A stretch of 64,000 bases of DNA, taken from the NCBI GenBank assembly GCA_013399895.1, contig VXBA01001023.1, positions 1,147,309-1,211,308 of the forward strand, given 5' to 3'. Under the pieces are notes generated by a model. The model ran no database searches, was not told the DNA's origin, and saw only the letters and a list, made by a program, of their open reading frames with translations. Source of the DNA: Serilophus lunatus. Its lineage: Eukaryota > Chordata > Aves > Passeriformes > Eurylaimidae. Of the stretch, positions 34,801 to 47,470 are shown piece by piece (position 1 is the first letter of the stretch; each line of letters begins with the position of its first letter). Position numbers and translations under genes: made by a program.

Positions 34801-36534
34801 AATACCTGAGACACACTGCAACCATTTAGAGAGATAAACATCTTGATTCCTGGAGATAACAGGAGCTGAATGGTTGGCCTCAAAACCAAGCATTCATGAC
34901 AACTCTCAAAACAAGAACATTTTTACTCTCCATTTCCACAACAACTTACATACAACTGCAAAGAAAACCCTTGTCCCTTTGCAGCTGGAAAATGCAGAGT
35001 GAAGACATTACCCAAAGCCTTGCCATAGTTCCCCAACACCTGGAGGTGGAAGGATGAGCAGGTACCCTGGGCCATTCTCCTGGTTAGTGCTCAGGGTCTG
35101 CACTAGAGCCCAAGACATGGGTTTCTTAAATGAACACCTGGGTGACCTTGTTATAACCATCTGAGATGTCCCAGGAAAGGACAGGAACACTGGAAATTAG
35201 AGCCAAGGCCAAGGGAAGAAAGTCTGCAGAATTTGTCTCAGAAAGCACTTCCAGGCAGTTTCTGAAATAATTTGATTGTTGTCTGCCAGACAACAGGCTG
35301 GAAAGGAGAACACGGGTCCACCTAAGGAGATCACAAGTGTGATGGAAATTTCCCAGGCTATCCATTATGAAACAACTACTGTGCATTCACTCCTCTCTCT
35401 TCCTCTCCAAAAAGGAGCAGCTGAAATGAGACCCACCAAGATCTGTCAGAGATCTTACTGTCATCCACCCTGTAGGAGTCTTGCACATACCACTGTAGCA
35501 AAACATTTGCAAATAGTAATTTAGTAATTTGCTACATATTCAGCTGCACATGAACAAAAGGCACTCCTTGTATTGTGAATAATTTCCTCAAACACCAGAT
35601 GTTGCCTGATTTCTTCAGAATGGCCAACTCCTACAATTTTATAGTGAATAGTATGAAATACAGTGACTCTCCACTAAAATGATTTTCATACCTAAGGACC
35701 TCATCTCTTATTTAAAGTCAGTTTTTATCCTCTGTGAATTCAAGGAGCTGAGTGCCTCTGATGCAAAAACCAGAAGGAAACATTCACCTAGTTCTGTGTA
35801 CTAAAAAGCTGAAGCCAATCTCAAGATTACACTTTTTTGGATGCTAACATCATTACTGTCATATAGAAGAGAAACCAGGGAGACCCAGGGCCCAAAATAG
35901 AATTATCTCAGCTCTGCAAGCAGGCATGGGAACCTTCAAGTTGAAGGATCTTTCCAACAGCAGCACTGATGGTTTCTCAGGAACGGGCTCCAAATTAGCC
36001 TCGTCAAGCCTATTTCAGAGCCACAGAGGGCAAGATGTGGAGGAGGACTTCAAGGGTGCTTTCAAATGAACTGAATCAGAGGTTTACCCAACCCTGCTCT
36101 TTCAGAAGTCTCTGAATAACGCACCAGCTTGAACCACTGGAAAGAAACAAATAAATGAGCTGGCAACTTTCGCAGGGAGGAGCCTTGAAGCCCAGTTCCC
36201 AAGACCACGCCAACCAGCTCCGTGTGACAGCATACAGGAATGAAAATAGGTAGGTAACATTCACAGAAATACACTGAAACTTAATAACAGCAGCTTGTCA
36301 GGACATGCACCAAAGAGAAAAGGCTCATAATAGCTACAGCTTATATTATGAATGTTTCGTAGCCATCTGGCTAACAGAGCTGCCTGAACTCAACTCATGT
36401 GTTGTGTGTGCTCTGTAAGGAGACTGTCAAGCTGAAGTTGAGCATCTCTATTAGAAAGAGACGCTGTTTCTCTTGTCAGATTGAAAATGCCTTAGAACAA
36501 CAAGGCAGCAACAAACAGAGCCCCTAAGGAGCTA
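31826..36534. other. Long non-coding stretch
   Basis: The segment 32080-32560 looks unique and structured, with TCF/LEF-type sites listed separately. The stretch 33100-34050 is G+C-richer, with many overlapping short frames on both strands and no domain. At 34742-34770 a very strong pyrimidine tract ends in AG, but all following frames close before a usable donor. Confidence 0.4.
32186..32285. promoter_or_regulatory. Cluster of three TCF/LEF-type sites
   Basis: CTTTGAT (32186-32192), CTTTGAA (32195-32201) and ATCAAAG (32277-32283, inside GATCAAAGGG) all fit the TCF/LEF consensus WWCAAAG on one strand or the other. Wnt-responsive enhancers typically contain multiple such cores. The surrounding 32080-32560 has no repeat similarity or open frame, as expected of a conserved enhancer. 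Function is inferred. Confidence 0.25.
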
Positions 36535-36635
36535 AGGCTGTGTCCTCCTTTGGTGTAAATCAGGCAGGTCTGCTCAGGACAAATGAAGTTACCACAATTT
36601 ACACCAACTAAAAGATCCAGCCCTATTGTATCAAC
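36535..36635 (+). mobile_element. Palindromic ancient amniote repeat
   Basis: TTTGGTGTAAATCAGGCAGGTCTG, then GAAGTTACCACAATTTACACCAACTAAAAGATCCAGCCC. The ends TTGGTGTAAAT and ATTTACACCAA are inverted, as in the family pattern 'ctggtgtaaatcagg...tcaatggagttacaccgatttacaccagctgaggatctggccc'. Internal symmetry has partly decayed. Confidence 0.65.
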
Positions 36636-37170
36636 CTCTTCTTGTTTCGGTCAGAACTTCCATGTATCTATCGGTAGCTTAAAGCAAAGGCACAGTTTAA
36701 AAGGAAGAGTAATCCCCCTGCCTTTCCTCTCCTGATCTGATTCGCATACAAAATGGGCTTATGAACTCAAAAATTATGGGAGGGATTCAGGGAGGAGGAA
36801 AGGGAGACACAAGAGCCCTTTTATTTTGCGTCTTATTCACAATGAAAATTGGCACAGAAGCCAACCACATACATTAACATAGTTTGGGCAAGTTTAACTC
36901 TCATGAATACATTTCTGTGGAAAAACTATGTGACTATGGAAAAATCCCCTCTTTTTTGCCATTTGAAAAGATAACAGGCTTCTATGTGGAACATACCCAG
37001 AACCTGCCTGATTCCGAGACATGGAAATACAAAGATGAATAAGGCTGAGTTTCCCATGCTAGGGGCCCATGGAAACTGAGAGGGGAGGAAGCAGTAAGGA
37101 GGCCCATTGACTCAGGAGAAGGACTTTCATCCTACAGGTGAAGGAAGTATTTGAAAGCACTGGTAACATT

Positions 37171-37240
37171 GGAGGCCTGTTCCAGAGTCCATTTAAGTCA
37201 CTGACAACACCACATTGACTTCACTGGGATGTGGGTCACA
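37171..37240 (+). mobile_element. Ancient amniote repeat remnant
   Basis: GGCCTGTTCCAGAGTCCATTTAAGTCACTG, then CATTGACTTCACTGGGATGTGGGTC. Family copies read 'ggcctgatccaaagcccattgaagtcaatgg...ccattgacttcaatgggctttggatcaggcc', a long palindrome whose two halves are both visible here, each diverged. Confidence 0.55.
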
Positions 37241-37337
37241 ACTAAACAGTTTTAAAATATAATCCAAGGCTAGTTCCACATCACTGTGTAATGAGTAGAT
37301 TCCAAACATCTTCGGGTGTGCCTAGCCCAGGACTTAC

Positions 37338-37492
37338 CTGCCTTTTGTCCATATTTCTGGCTCTTAGCCTGGCTGCTGCTTGGCCTCTAAACCTTAATAT
37401 TGAACCGAGGAAGAGCTGAGCTCAGGACCTTTCTGGAGGTCTGTCTCAGTCTGAGGTGCACACCAGACTGCACCCCTGACTAAGTCAGGAAA
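37338..37492 (-). other. Candidate 155-nt 5' exon (weak)
   Basis: On the minus strand, CTTTCCTTCCTCCAAG precedes a 155-nt segment that ends in GGCAG followed by GTAAGTCC, a full-consensus donor. All three frames have stops, so it would not be an internal coding exon. The last ATG (37350-37352) has A at -3 and G at +4 and reads MDKRQ into the donor, so a 5' exon or non-coding RNA exon is possible. Confidence 0.12.
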
Positions 37493-40400
37493 CTTGGAGG
37501 AAGGAAAGCTCTGTGTGAATGTACTGAGGCTTCAGCTGCACCTCTCCCCTTCCCTTCTGTATCTACATTGCCCTTCTCCAGACTCAGGCTGAGGAGGGCT
37601 CTCAGTGGGAGCTGGAGGATTCTCCAAGAGCAGTGGATGTATCTACCAGGCAACATGAGCATTCCTTTGTCTGAGGGTAGAAGTGCATCTGGCACCAAAA
37701 ATCTGGCCCAGCCACAGCAACTTGCTCTGGGATCCTCTGGCCCAACTGCAGTCCAGATGAACTTTAAAACTTTTGCAGAATTTCACAGTTACACAAAAAT
37801 AGAGACCTCACCTCATACATCCCTAACTGCAACGTACAAGCTATGGTCATTCCCATAAAATACCTTCTCCATTGTTCAATGGCACTGTATAGTGCTGGTC
37901 CTGCTCCAGTGCCACATTCCTGGCAGAGGACGGTAACCTCAGAATGACTATTTTCTTTTGAATGAACCAGTTTCCTTTATTATTAGACTATCAGATACAA
38001 CAGGTTGCATGGCAAGTCCTTCTTAAGATCATGTCAGAAGCACGTCACTGCACTGGGCCTTTAATATCTTGTTAATTTGTTTCATAAATTACTAATTGAA
38101 CTTTTTCAATGACTCATATTGGTCTTGCCATTGAGAAAACTCAGTGACCTCAGAAGAGGATATATCACAGAACCATTGTCTCCTGCCATGTAACACAAAA
38201 TTAAACTGCAGGGTAGGAGCAGGACGAGGAGTTTTCCTGCACAATTAGCAGTTCAGAGCCCTTATCTCTGTGACGAATCTAAGTACCACATACACTGCAC
38301 CTGTCTAAACGTGGAGTTTCCACTGATGTCAGTGTGTGGAAGAAGAGAAATAGAGAGACCCACACATGGAGGGCAAAGGATCTGCAGAGCAGATCAAAAG
38401 GGAATGTTCTTCCTCTGAGACAAGTCCATCCATAGCTCTGTTGCTTTAATTCCCCTAACACACATCACCAATGATGTCACCGCTGAATTTGCCTCCACTG
38501 GAGAGATCAGTTTGGTTGGGATCAGTGAACAGGATCCCACAAAAATTCTCCAATGCTGACCAGTTCCAGCCATACAAGATGCTGTCTTTTCCAACACAAC
38601 TGTCTCCAAAGACATCCCAGAAGCAATGTCACACCTCACAATGTCTTGGCAGCAGGTGAAAGGTAACTGATTATTTCAGGGCTGGTTCTCCAAAGGCACA
38701 ACTCTGTTGCTTACTGGGCTACTCTGGAGGGAGGTCAGAGGTCTTCAGGCAGGTTTGTCTGACTGACCCTTCACTCCCTGACCTGCTGTTTTTCCCTCAG
38801 AGACAGTCTTTTGCCTTGCAGCAAAGGATGGGGTTTTTCCTCACCTAACTGCCAGCAATGCTGGTATCTACAGCTGCTCAGCCACATTCACCTCCCACCA
38901 GAGTTAATGGAGTGAGTAGGCACTTCTGGGGAAAAAGCCACCTGGCCTACAGCAGATACCTCCCTTAGGATGAGATCAGTATCATTCCTAGGCAGCTGTG
39001 AAGGCCCTTTACCTCCTCATCAGCTATAGCTGTCCACATATAGCCAGAGCAATCCCATTCCAGGTGAGTGGGCAGATGCTGAGCTGCTGCAACAAGTGAA
39101 AAGCACAGTTGTTTTGCACATATGATTGGCCTTGTGTGTATCCTTTACTTCTTGCCCACCTACTTTGTCTTGTTCTAAGGTGCATTATATGGCTGCTGTT
39201 CCTGCACCTCCACATGTACTCCAGCACAAAGGGCTAGCACAGAACTGGTCAGCCAGGTTCTCACAAGAAGACATAAAGACCCAACAGGAACCACTGCAAA
39301 CATCTCTGCAGGTCTCCTGCAGTGCAGGTCAGTGTTTTACCCAGCAGATCCCTGAAATTAGAAAGCTACGTGGTTCCCTGGCATAATTACAGTTATTCCC
39401 ATTGGACTGGACACCACTGGTTAACCAAACATCACACATTAGCTCCTAAGAGAAAGATGTTATTTATTTTATCCACACAAGGCTTATCTTGTAGTAACCA
39501 TCAACTTTCTATGGAAAGAGCACGCTCCATTACTATACATCAGTCATTAGAGGCAGCTTCTAAGGTTTAATATCTCCAAAGGAACAATAATTGTGACACT
39601 TTCAATATTTTATATTTACAGACGAGCAGACTGAACTCCCTGGAATCAGCAGGTGGTGTATGTTCAGCTGCTTGGAGCAATATTCGGCTTCCCTGTTCCC
39701 AGCGAGGACAGCTGCCAGGGAAGCAGTGCCCTGTGAATGTACCATTCAGTGGGTAGGAGAGCCCAAGGTTTGTATGGCAGACATCAAAGTGGTCTCTAAC
39801 ATGCAGATGTTTTCCATGCAGAGGCTGAGAAAAGTGATGGCCAAGACTTCCTAAATCCTGTGCTGTGATGTTTCCTTTATTTTCTCCCTTACATCCCCCA
39901 TTTCCTTGCCTTTTCATCCGTGGAAGAATGATACCATTAAAACTGATATATATAAATTATATCCTTAGCTGATATAATTTGTTGTGCCTCCACAGGGCTA
40001 TGGTGTTTACACAAGTTGCAAATTTCTCCCATCAATTTAAATCTGTACAGATTTACATCACAGGGAATAGCACTACAGTTTTTCCCATCGTTAATAAGCG
40101 TCTTCAAAAAAAAAGACAAACAAACCACCCTTGACATCTATTAAACTTGTATTTGGAGATAAAGATTTCAAAGGAGGCCTTCTCCACCCTATCTCATGTC
40201 CCTCATCCTGCCTCTCTGTTTATTAGTGTCATGTGAGCCAGAGCTAAGTTGCTGAGGATAGAGCTGATGGATGAACCCGTGGCTGGATCTGCTCACTGAC
40301 ATGTTCCCTTTTCATTTCCCTAAGGAATGCTGTGCATACAACCCATCTCAAATGTCCCTGAGTCCTGCTGAGCACAGAGCCTTCTTCACTACCACCCAGG

Positions 40401-41254
40401 ATCACTCACAGGATGTGGGTAAAAATTCCTGCTCTGTTTCATCAAGGGCAGCAAGTTCCATGCACAGCTCCCTCTGTCCAAGTGAACTCCTTAACCAGCA
40501 AGTAAAAGTCATTTTTAAAAAGTTATCATTCCTTTTCATTTTCATGTCATGAAACATTTCATCTTCCTATGGAATAAAAATCTCACAATTTTCTATAAAA
40601 CTAAATTCTTGTGTTGCCCTCCTCAGAACCACTGTACCACCACATCTGCAGAACACCTTGTACTGTGCCGTGACTTCATGCTCTCCTGCAGAGAAACACA
40701 GTGCCAACTTCCCCCCCATGAACAAGTGTCAGGCTACACACACAGCACTCACAGAGACAGGCACTTCCCAGTAGGAAGCAGTTTGTTGAGTGATCTGAAG
40801 ACCTGAAACACCTTTGAACACTCAAGAGCAAGAACTCTTCTGCTGGACAACATGCTGACTGACCCTGGTTTGGGGATACACTGAATTACCCCAAAGAGCC
40901 AGGTGACTCAAGTACCAAATTCCTTACCACATTTGCTAATTTAATTTGACCACTGAAGTTCTCCAGGCTTTTTTAGAAGCCCTAGTTGTGATTCCAGGAA
41001 CCAGTATGTCCAAGATGATCCCACGGGTTGAACACTGTCATTAAAAGCATGACCTGTTCCTGCTTGAGGCAAATGAAGGAGTCACTGCAGGACTGCAGTG
41101 AATCAAGTGGTTCTATCACCCATCTCAGCAGGCTCTGAACTATGGAGCAAGACTGGGGATCTCTAAAGCCGCAGTAAAAACTTTACATTTCTTCCAATAA
41201 AAGCTGAGCCTGGTGACCTGAAAGACATGTTGGAAATCCATTTTCTGCATGAAT

Positions 41255-41385
41255 TGAGCAGAGACCAACCAAGATGATCAGGAGTTGGAGCTCCCAGTGA
41301 CCAAGGAGAGGCTGAGAGAATTAGATTTGTTCAGCCTCTAGAAGAGGAGACAAAGGGGAGACCTTATTCCTGTCTCAGCTACCTC
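41255..41385 (+). mobile_element. CR1 LINE internal fragment
   Basis: GACCAACCAAGATGATCAGGAGTTGGAGC, then GAGAGGCTGAGAGAATTAGATTTGTTCAGCCTCTAGAAGAGGAGACAAAGGGGAGACCTTATT matches the CR1 section 'ccaccaagatgatcagagg...gacaggctgagagagttggggttgttcagcctggagaagagaaggctccggggagacctta'. Its 3' end is lost. A short inverted repeat, CCTGTCTC (41369-41376) with GAGACAGG (41387-41394), follows at the break. Confidence 0.85.
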
Positions 41386-44300
41386 AGAGACAGGCTCTTC
41401 CTGAAGGTGCTCTGCTGGCCATTGCACTGACACCCTGTGTCTCCTGAAGGCTCCCTGTAAGGCTCTCCTGTAACCCACCCTCTCCCCCATCACGTGTACA
41501 TGCTTCTCCGAGCGCTGCTTTCCATAGGATCTCCTGCTCCGAGGTCAATGTTTCCATCCTGTTCTTCTTTCCCTGAGACTGCTGATTTGCTGGAGGTTAA
41601 GCTGCCTCTCAAACAGCCCCCATCCCACTTAGCCCATATCCCGGGATTTTCTTTCATGAAAAAGGCACTGTAAGGGCTGTGGACCCTATGATTTACACTT
41701 TTTCATCTCCTGTAGAAGGCCTGCCGTGTATGTGATGATACCATTCAGCTCCGTTTACCTGAGAACTTAAAAAAATACCATCCGAGGTTTTTTTTTCCAT
41801 ATGGGTAAATAGTAGGGGTGGGAGTATTCCTTATGGGAAACCTGGAACAGTCGCACTCTGTTGGCCTGACATTTCCTGCTGTAATTGAAACTTTTGATGT
41901 TAAAAATTCCATTTACACAGTGTCTCTCTAAGGCAGGCAGGGAGAAGGGTGGCAGAGGTGGGCTCAGCGTTAGCACACGGTTTCCCCAACACTCCCCACA
42001 CTGCAGCCAGTTAAACTATGGCAGGTGAGATGTGTAGATGTAAGGGAAGGAATATGAGGAAGGAAATACCAGCTGAGTTAGGTAATTTGGGTCAGAGGAA
42101 GCCAGGCATAGTTAGAGAGGCAGGTACAGATGAAATCAACTGGAGGCTCCGGGTCTCTACATCTGCCCATGCCCCCGCTCAGGAGGGCAGGGGGAGCTGC
42201 ACCTACGTGGTCCTGTGCTCCTGGGGGATGTGGATCTTGAACATCTGGGCTCTGCCTTGAGAGGATGGAAAAACAACTCCCCCAGAAGTGATGGAGACCA
42301 ATGGGGAGAAATAACTTTGCCCTCTTGCAGGTTAAAGGACGTTTTGCTGAGTGGCTTTAAAATTCTCACCAATGCTACACAACCTAATTCACAAGGAAAG
42401 CAGTCAAATAGCCAGATTCTAGCTCAAATCCTGGCCAGCCTTAGGGAAAAGTCCAGGCAGAGGAGTCTACCGCTGCCAAACACAGGTTTATCCCTGCACC
42501 AGCTCCAGACTCCTCCATAACCTTACTCCTGGGGACCACCACGAGCCTTCTCCCCACTCAAACCAGCCCCAGCCAGCATCGACACAGTGTATTCACAGGG
42601 ATTCTTCCAGCTGGGAGCACAGCTCGTGGCTCCACAGGGGATTCACCCAGCACAACCTGGCCAGCGCTGCCTCAGCTCAAATCCTACCTTACCTCCAGCT
42701 CTACCCCACCCCGGGAGCTCCTGTCATTCCCAGCCCCCAGGAGAGCCAGATGCTTTTCCTTCTTTACCATGAAACCTCCAGCAGGCTCTCCAGGGATTAA
42801 CAGCATCACCAAGAAACAGCAGAATGCTGGTATCAACCCCAGCTCCCACCAGCAGTAAATATGGGAATAAGACAAAGCCCAGGACAAGAATCTCTGTGAG
42901 TAATGGACATAATTACATTAGCTAGGCAAAGTAACTTTATGTTAAGAAATATTTTTGGCATGCCATGAAAAGTTTAAATCCTGTCACACCCCAACAGTTA
43001 CAAAAGTCAAAGGCGACATAACATGAGCTTTATTTTAACTGTTACCTGCATTTGCATAAAAATGCTTCTTCAGAATGATAATACAACCGCGCTTCCCTGT
43101 TTGGTGTTTTGTGCTGGTTTCCCTTTTGATGCAACTTTCTTCCACCCTCAAAGGCACAAAGTAGAACAGGAAACAGTTCTGCCTGAGACTCTTTCTCAGG
43201 CACCTTCAAAAATTAACACTCAACCCTTTGAGCTTCTCTCACATATCCAAAGACAAGACAGTAAAAAGAAACAAGTACCCAGACTCAGCAATCATTTCTG
43301 AAAATCTTGCTTTTCACTGTCAAATGTGCCTCTGACCCTCCAGCCATGACAGTGACAGACAAAATAACAGGCAAATTACATTCCTCATTGTTCCCCCTAG
43401 CAATCCTTGGGAGCAGTGGGCAGCACCGGGTGAGGAAACCGGACTGGATCCACAGAAACTGCCATTTCAAAGAGGAAACAAAGGAGTTATTTGACCAGAC
43501 GCTCACATTAATTCACATTTCTAATCTTGTAATTTAAATGACAACTGACTATAAATTTAAACTCAATCTATTCCTTGCAGTTCCACAAAATAATAGTTTA
43601 CTCAGAAATAGGGAAAACTTTTAGGTCTCAAAAACATATTTTTATTTATTTTATCTCGCTGACTTTCTCAAACTTTGTCAGCAAAGTAGGCAAAACTAAA
43701 ACTCAAGGTTAACAGCTGTTACATTTTGGTGTTGGATCTAATAGACAGATGCTCATTTTTATTTAAATATTTAATTTAGATATAGCTGGAGAAAAGTCTT
43801 AAGTTTCTCCATTCTACAACCTGCTTTACTATTAAAATCACTTTCCTAGGAAAAAAGATACTTCAAAATGCTAAAAAAACAAAATTAAATATTTTGGTTC
43901 AGATAGCATAATACATTTTATTTGAGCCAAAAGTAATATTTTCTTAAGTTTTTGACAGAATTAATATCTTGTGGAAAAATTAATTTAGGAAGACCTAAAA
44001 CCACAAAACTGCCAGTGAGCCCAGTGTCTACCAGTAGTTCTTACACCTCCCACTAAAGCATCTTTCGTAAGAAAACTTAGAATAGGCATTCCAGTTTTCC
44101 CAAGCAAATTTGGGATGATGAGTTGCACAAAGCTAACTTTTTTCTACTACAGTGGCATCAAGAAGCCTCCTAAGACTGTAGGTGCCCCTTTATGCAAAGC
44201 CTGTCCCTTACTCGAGGGGCTCACAACAGACAGAGAAGCAAAGAGGGGAAGCCAAAAATAATGTGACTTTTCAGGTGCCACAGCCCGGACTGACAGCAGT

Positions 44301-44544
44301 GGGGCAAAGAGAGTCTGGTTCCCCTCAACTCCTCCTTAGTGACCTGTCTGATGGGAGCCTGTGTATGATCAGACTCACTGATAAAAACTTCATTTTGCTT
44401 TCTCCTGCCTTGTTTCTGCTTCATGGGCTGCCAGAGTGTGGCAGAACTTCAGCAAGTACACATGTAATGGTCCTCAGCAAATACCCAGGGGGAACCAAGG
44501 AAGATCTTTATCTTGATCTTATATTGATTTTGATTTTTTTCCAG
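41386..44544. other. Non-coding DNA
   Basis: The stretch 41630-41960 is unique and CNE-like (CCATATGGGTAAATAG, CCTTATGGG). The stretch 43540-44000 is strongly A/T-rich (for example TTTTTATTTAAATATTTAATTTAG at 43757-43780). No gene is recognised. The 158-codon frame at 44182-44658 includes the candidate exon listed next, but its upstream half has no recognisable domain. Confidence 0.4.
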
Positions 44545-44650
44545 CTGGAAGGAAAGAGAACTCCCAGTGTGCCACTAGCAGAAGGCACATACCTAAAATT
44601 ATCACCTATGAGATTAAGGAAAAAATCTGAGGAGGAAAAAGAGATACCAG
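44545..44650 (+). other. Candidate 106-nt exon (weak)
   Basis: TTGATTTTGATTTTTTTCCAG is a strong 3' splice site, and the segment ends in ACCAG followed by GTAACT. The 106 nt are open in phase 0 (35 codons plus one base; TPSVPLAEGTYLKLSP in the first half, RLRKKSEEEKEIP at the end). The end phase (1) fits the candidate terminal exon at 47388. Composition is protein-like, but no family is recognised. Confidence 0.2.
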
Positions 44651-46308
44651 GTAACTAAAAAAAGGAAAGTGCTGCCAGGAGCCAATGGCAATACTCAGCC
44701 TAAGAGTTGCTGGAGTCTGGTTTACTGCTATGGGTAAACATTTGTCCAAATGACAGTACATGGTGTAAAATCGTGTGAGATGGGCCAGAACTAAGTCATG
44801 ATTGATGAGGCTTGGAAGAGCAGGACCTGGCTCTCCAAGGTTGGTTTGCCAACCTTTGATCTTTATAGCCACGCATTATAAAGCGGTTTCAACCTGTAAC
44901 TGAATTCCTCACATACTCAGCTGTAAAATCCAGACATATCCTGAGTAATAAAACAAATACATAAACTGGAGCTTAGGTGAGAGTCATCTTTTACTGTCAC
45001 TTAATGCTGGAAACACCTAGAGCTTGTTATGCTGTGTTCAATAGGAAAACATCACTATAAGAGCAGCGTAAAGGGATTTGGGCTGGAAACAAATTAATTG
45101 GGCTGTACAGCAGACATGATTAATCCTATCTGGATCACCAATTTCCAGTGCCTCTAAAGAGAATCATGAACAGGCATCTTTCAGACTGTTACACACACTG
45201 TAACTGTACTACATAATGTTCATGAAATCCAGCTTCTATCACTCCACGTATCAGAGCCACGGGCCTTCTACAAATACATCATTCTGCCAACCGTGGATAT
45301 CACCAATAAATCAAGGCAGTTGCACAAGCCACAACTTAGGTGGCATTAATTAGATCAGGGGAAGTTATGATCCAACATAATTATCATTGCTACCCCACCT
45401 ACATTTAATTTCACTGCTTGCTCCTATCTCTGCCCCAGAGGGTCCACAGGAGAGTTAAATACATGCTCCAACTTTGTCAAGTCTCCAGAGACAGCACGAA
45501 AGACCAAGGGCTGGTAATTATATGAGTGCAAGTAAGGGGAAGGGGACTATCACGAGATGTGATCAGATACTGTACAAGGGGAGAGAGAAAGAAATTCACC
45601 CTTTGCCCTTCGCACACCTCCTGGCTTTGCAGCTGTACATGAGGCCTAGGGTTTGTGCTGCCTCATCTGACCCCCAGGCCCTATCCAGCAAGGTCTGTAT
45701 GAAAAGGAATCACTGTAAGCACATGGAGAGTCTTAACAAAACCTGATTTCACAGAGTCTTGCACACATGTTGAAAGTGGCCTGAACAGCACGGCCCAGGA
45801 GAGGGGAAGAAAGGCCAATGTACTGGAATGGGATTTGTGGCATCTCTGACCAATCTCTAAGAGCAGGAAGTGCAGAACAAAAGGAACAGATACACGTACA
45901 CTGTTGGTGCCAAGGGCCTGACATCCACCAGGGACATTCCCATTCCATATGTGCCCCCTTCAGAGTAACTGCAGTACACTGGCAGCAGCAGCCAGCACAG
46001 GTTGGCCCATGCCAGCCCTGATGCCATCCCAGAGGAATCCAGTTGTACTCCTTGACTGCTCTGTGACATAAACATGCAATTCAGTGGGGATCACTGGGAC
46101 ACTCATTTCAGAAGCACACTGTTATCTCAAATAAAATGCTTATGCCAGTGTCTCCCTTAAAGGCATCTCCATACTGGGCATGGACAATGTTGAGAATACA
46201 CATGTGCTGTCACCCAGCAGATGTTTCAAGGATTTCTCTGCAAACATCTCCTGAGATGGTACAGAGGGAGAGCTGCAGCACTGTAATCCAGTCAATGTGA
46301 CACTACAC

Positions 46309-46340
46309 CTGGGCTATTTTGTCCTGCCGAAATAGCCCAG
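46309..46340. repeat. Hairpin, 11-bp perfect stem
   Basis: CTGGGCTATTT (46309-46319) and AAATAGCCCAG (46330-46340) pair perfectly around a 10-base loop. A further CAC/GTG pairing outside is possible with a bulge. It is too short for a typical microRNA precursor. No repeat family is recognised. Confidence 0.6.
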
Positions 46341-46915
46341 CCCTGGTGCAGGTCAGCACAAGTACAAACACAGATGGGAAAACAAGTGTTTGCAGGACTG
46401 AGACCTGAATCACAGCCCAGGAAATGGCTGCAATGACAGTACATGGCTGGAGAAGGACCACTGCCTTTGAACTGGCTGGAAAGACTTTATACAAAAAAGG
46501 TATCCTATCTTTCAAGTCACAGCAATCCTTTCTGACTGAAGGTTGCACCATCACAGTGGTTGGAAGACAAAGAGGTTTTCTGCTAAGAATCTCCACAGCT
46601 GCTCTGTGTTAGCAGGTCAATTGGTTCTCTTCTTCTTTGACCTTTCTTCTATGCATCTGCTCTTCCCTACACTTACAATAAAACATTTTCCTTTGACACT
46701 GTGCAGGGCTCTGCTTAAAAAGAGCTTGATGTAATCAGGTGTGTTCCTCGTGAACTGCAGCCTGTGGTACAAAGGCCCCACTGTTTTTCAGGAGACTGTT
46801 CAGTAATGTTCACTCAACAGAAGAGACCAACAGTACAGCAATATCCATCAACCTCTGCATTTGCTTGTAATTAAAGAAAGGTCAGTAGCTGTGCCTTTCT
46901 GAGAACCACACTTAC

Positions 46916-46979
46916 CTTTGCATGGCCAAAACCCAAACATATACAAATTTCACAATGGAAACATCCAAGAATATGAAAC
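46916..46979 (-). other. Candidate 64-nt exon (weak)
   Basis: On the minus strand, TTAATATTTTTGCTATCTCAG gives a good acceptor. The 64-nt segment ends in GCAAAG followed by GTAAGTG, a strong donor. Two of three frames are open (one reads CEICICLGFGHAK, the other SIVKFVYVWVLAMQ), and neither is recognised. It could be a non-coding RNA exon or chance. Confidence 0.12.
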
Positions 46980-47387
46980 CTGAGATAGCAAAAATATTAA
47001 ACAGTCAACTCTGTGAAACTGTTACGGTTTGTGAAACTGATTTGCCCCTATGGCTGGGTCCAGAACTGCTGAGATACTACTTGGTACCTAAGAGCAAAGG
47101 CTGTGGTGTTCCAGTTTTTTCATGCCTCGCTGCTACAGAAAGGCCCTGATTCACTGCACTGCATTATCTTTCCTTGTTTTTATAGGCAGCCAGAGGGCAT
47201 GCTGGATCCTCAGTTTGTTTGTCTGGATCCACTCATTAGTAAATTACCTGTAGTGAGCAATGATGTGCACCTGGACATTTAGTCTGCGTAGAGTCTTTAA
47301 CATTCAAATTAGTTGTGCTGGTTCATAAAAAAAGCATCAGATCTTTCTGAAATGGGTTTGTTTTTCTTTATGCTTTTGTATTTCTAG

Positions 47388-47470
47388 GAGCCGTAGCATC
47401 AGTGGAGGGGAAACACCGAAGAGAAGGAACAAAAGAGAAGAAAGAAAAGCACAAGACTTCTCTCTGTTAA
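47388..47470 (+). other. Candidate terminal coding exon (weak)
   Basis: TTTGTTTTTCTTTATGCTTTTGTATTTCTAG is a strong 3' splice site. Joined in phase 1 to the candidate at 44545, the frame reads GAVASVEGKHRREGTKEKKEKHKTSLC and stops at TAA (47468-47470). Caution: the segment is purine-rich, so K/E/R-rich peptides arise in any frame, and a second frame is open longer (to about 47610). Confidence 0.17.

Larger units (their letters stand above)
36636..41254. other. Long non-coding stretch
   Basis: Unique sequence with a few A/T-rich, enhancer-like pockets: 36770-36960, and 37960-38140 (GTTAATTTGTTTCATAAATTACTAATTG, with TGACTCA at 38110-38116). No coding exon is recognised. The repeat remnant at 37171 and the minus-strand exon candidate at 37338 are listed separately. 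Confidence 0.4.
44651..47387. other. Non-coding DNA (possible intron)
   Basis: No transposon is recognised. It contains a hairpin at 46309-46340 and a minus-strand exon candidate at 46916-46979, both listed separately. It would be a 2.7-kb intron if the two flanking plus-strand exon candidates are real. Confidence 0.35.

Noticed and set aside
34742..34860. Exon after the very strong pyrimidine tract ending at 34770
   Set aside because: All three frames stop before any usable donor; the tract may be simple low-complexity sequence.
46309..46340. microRNA precursor
   Set aside because: Stem of 11 pairs is too short for Drosha/Dicer substrates; kept only as a hairpin.
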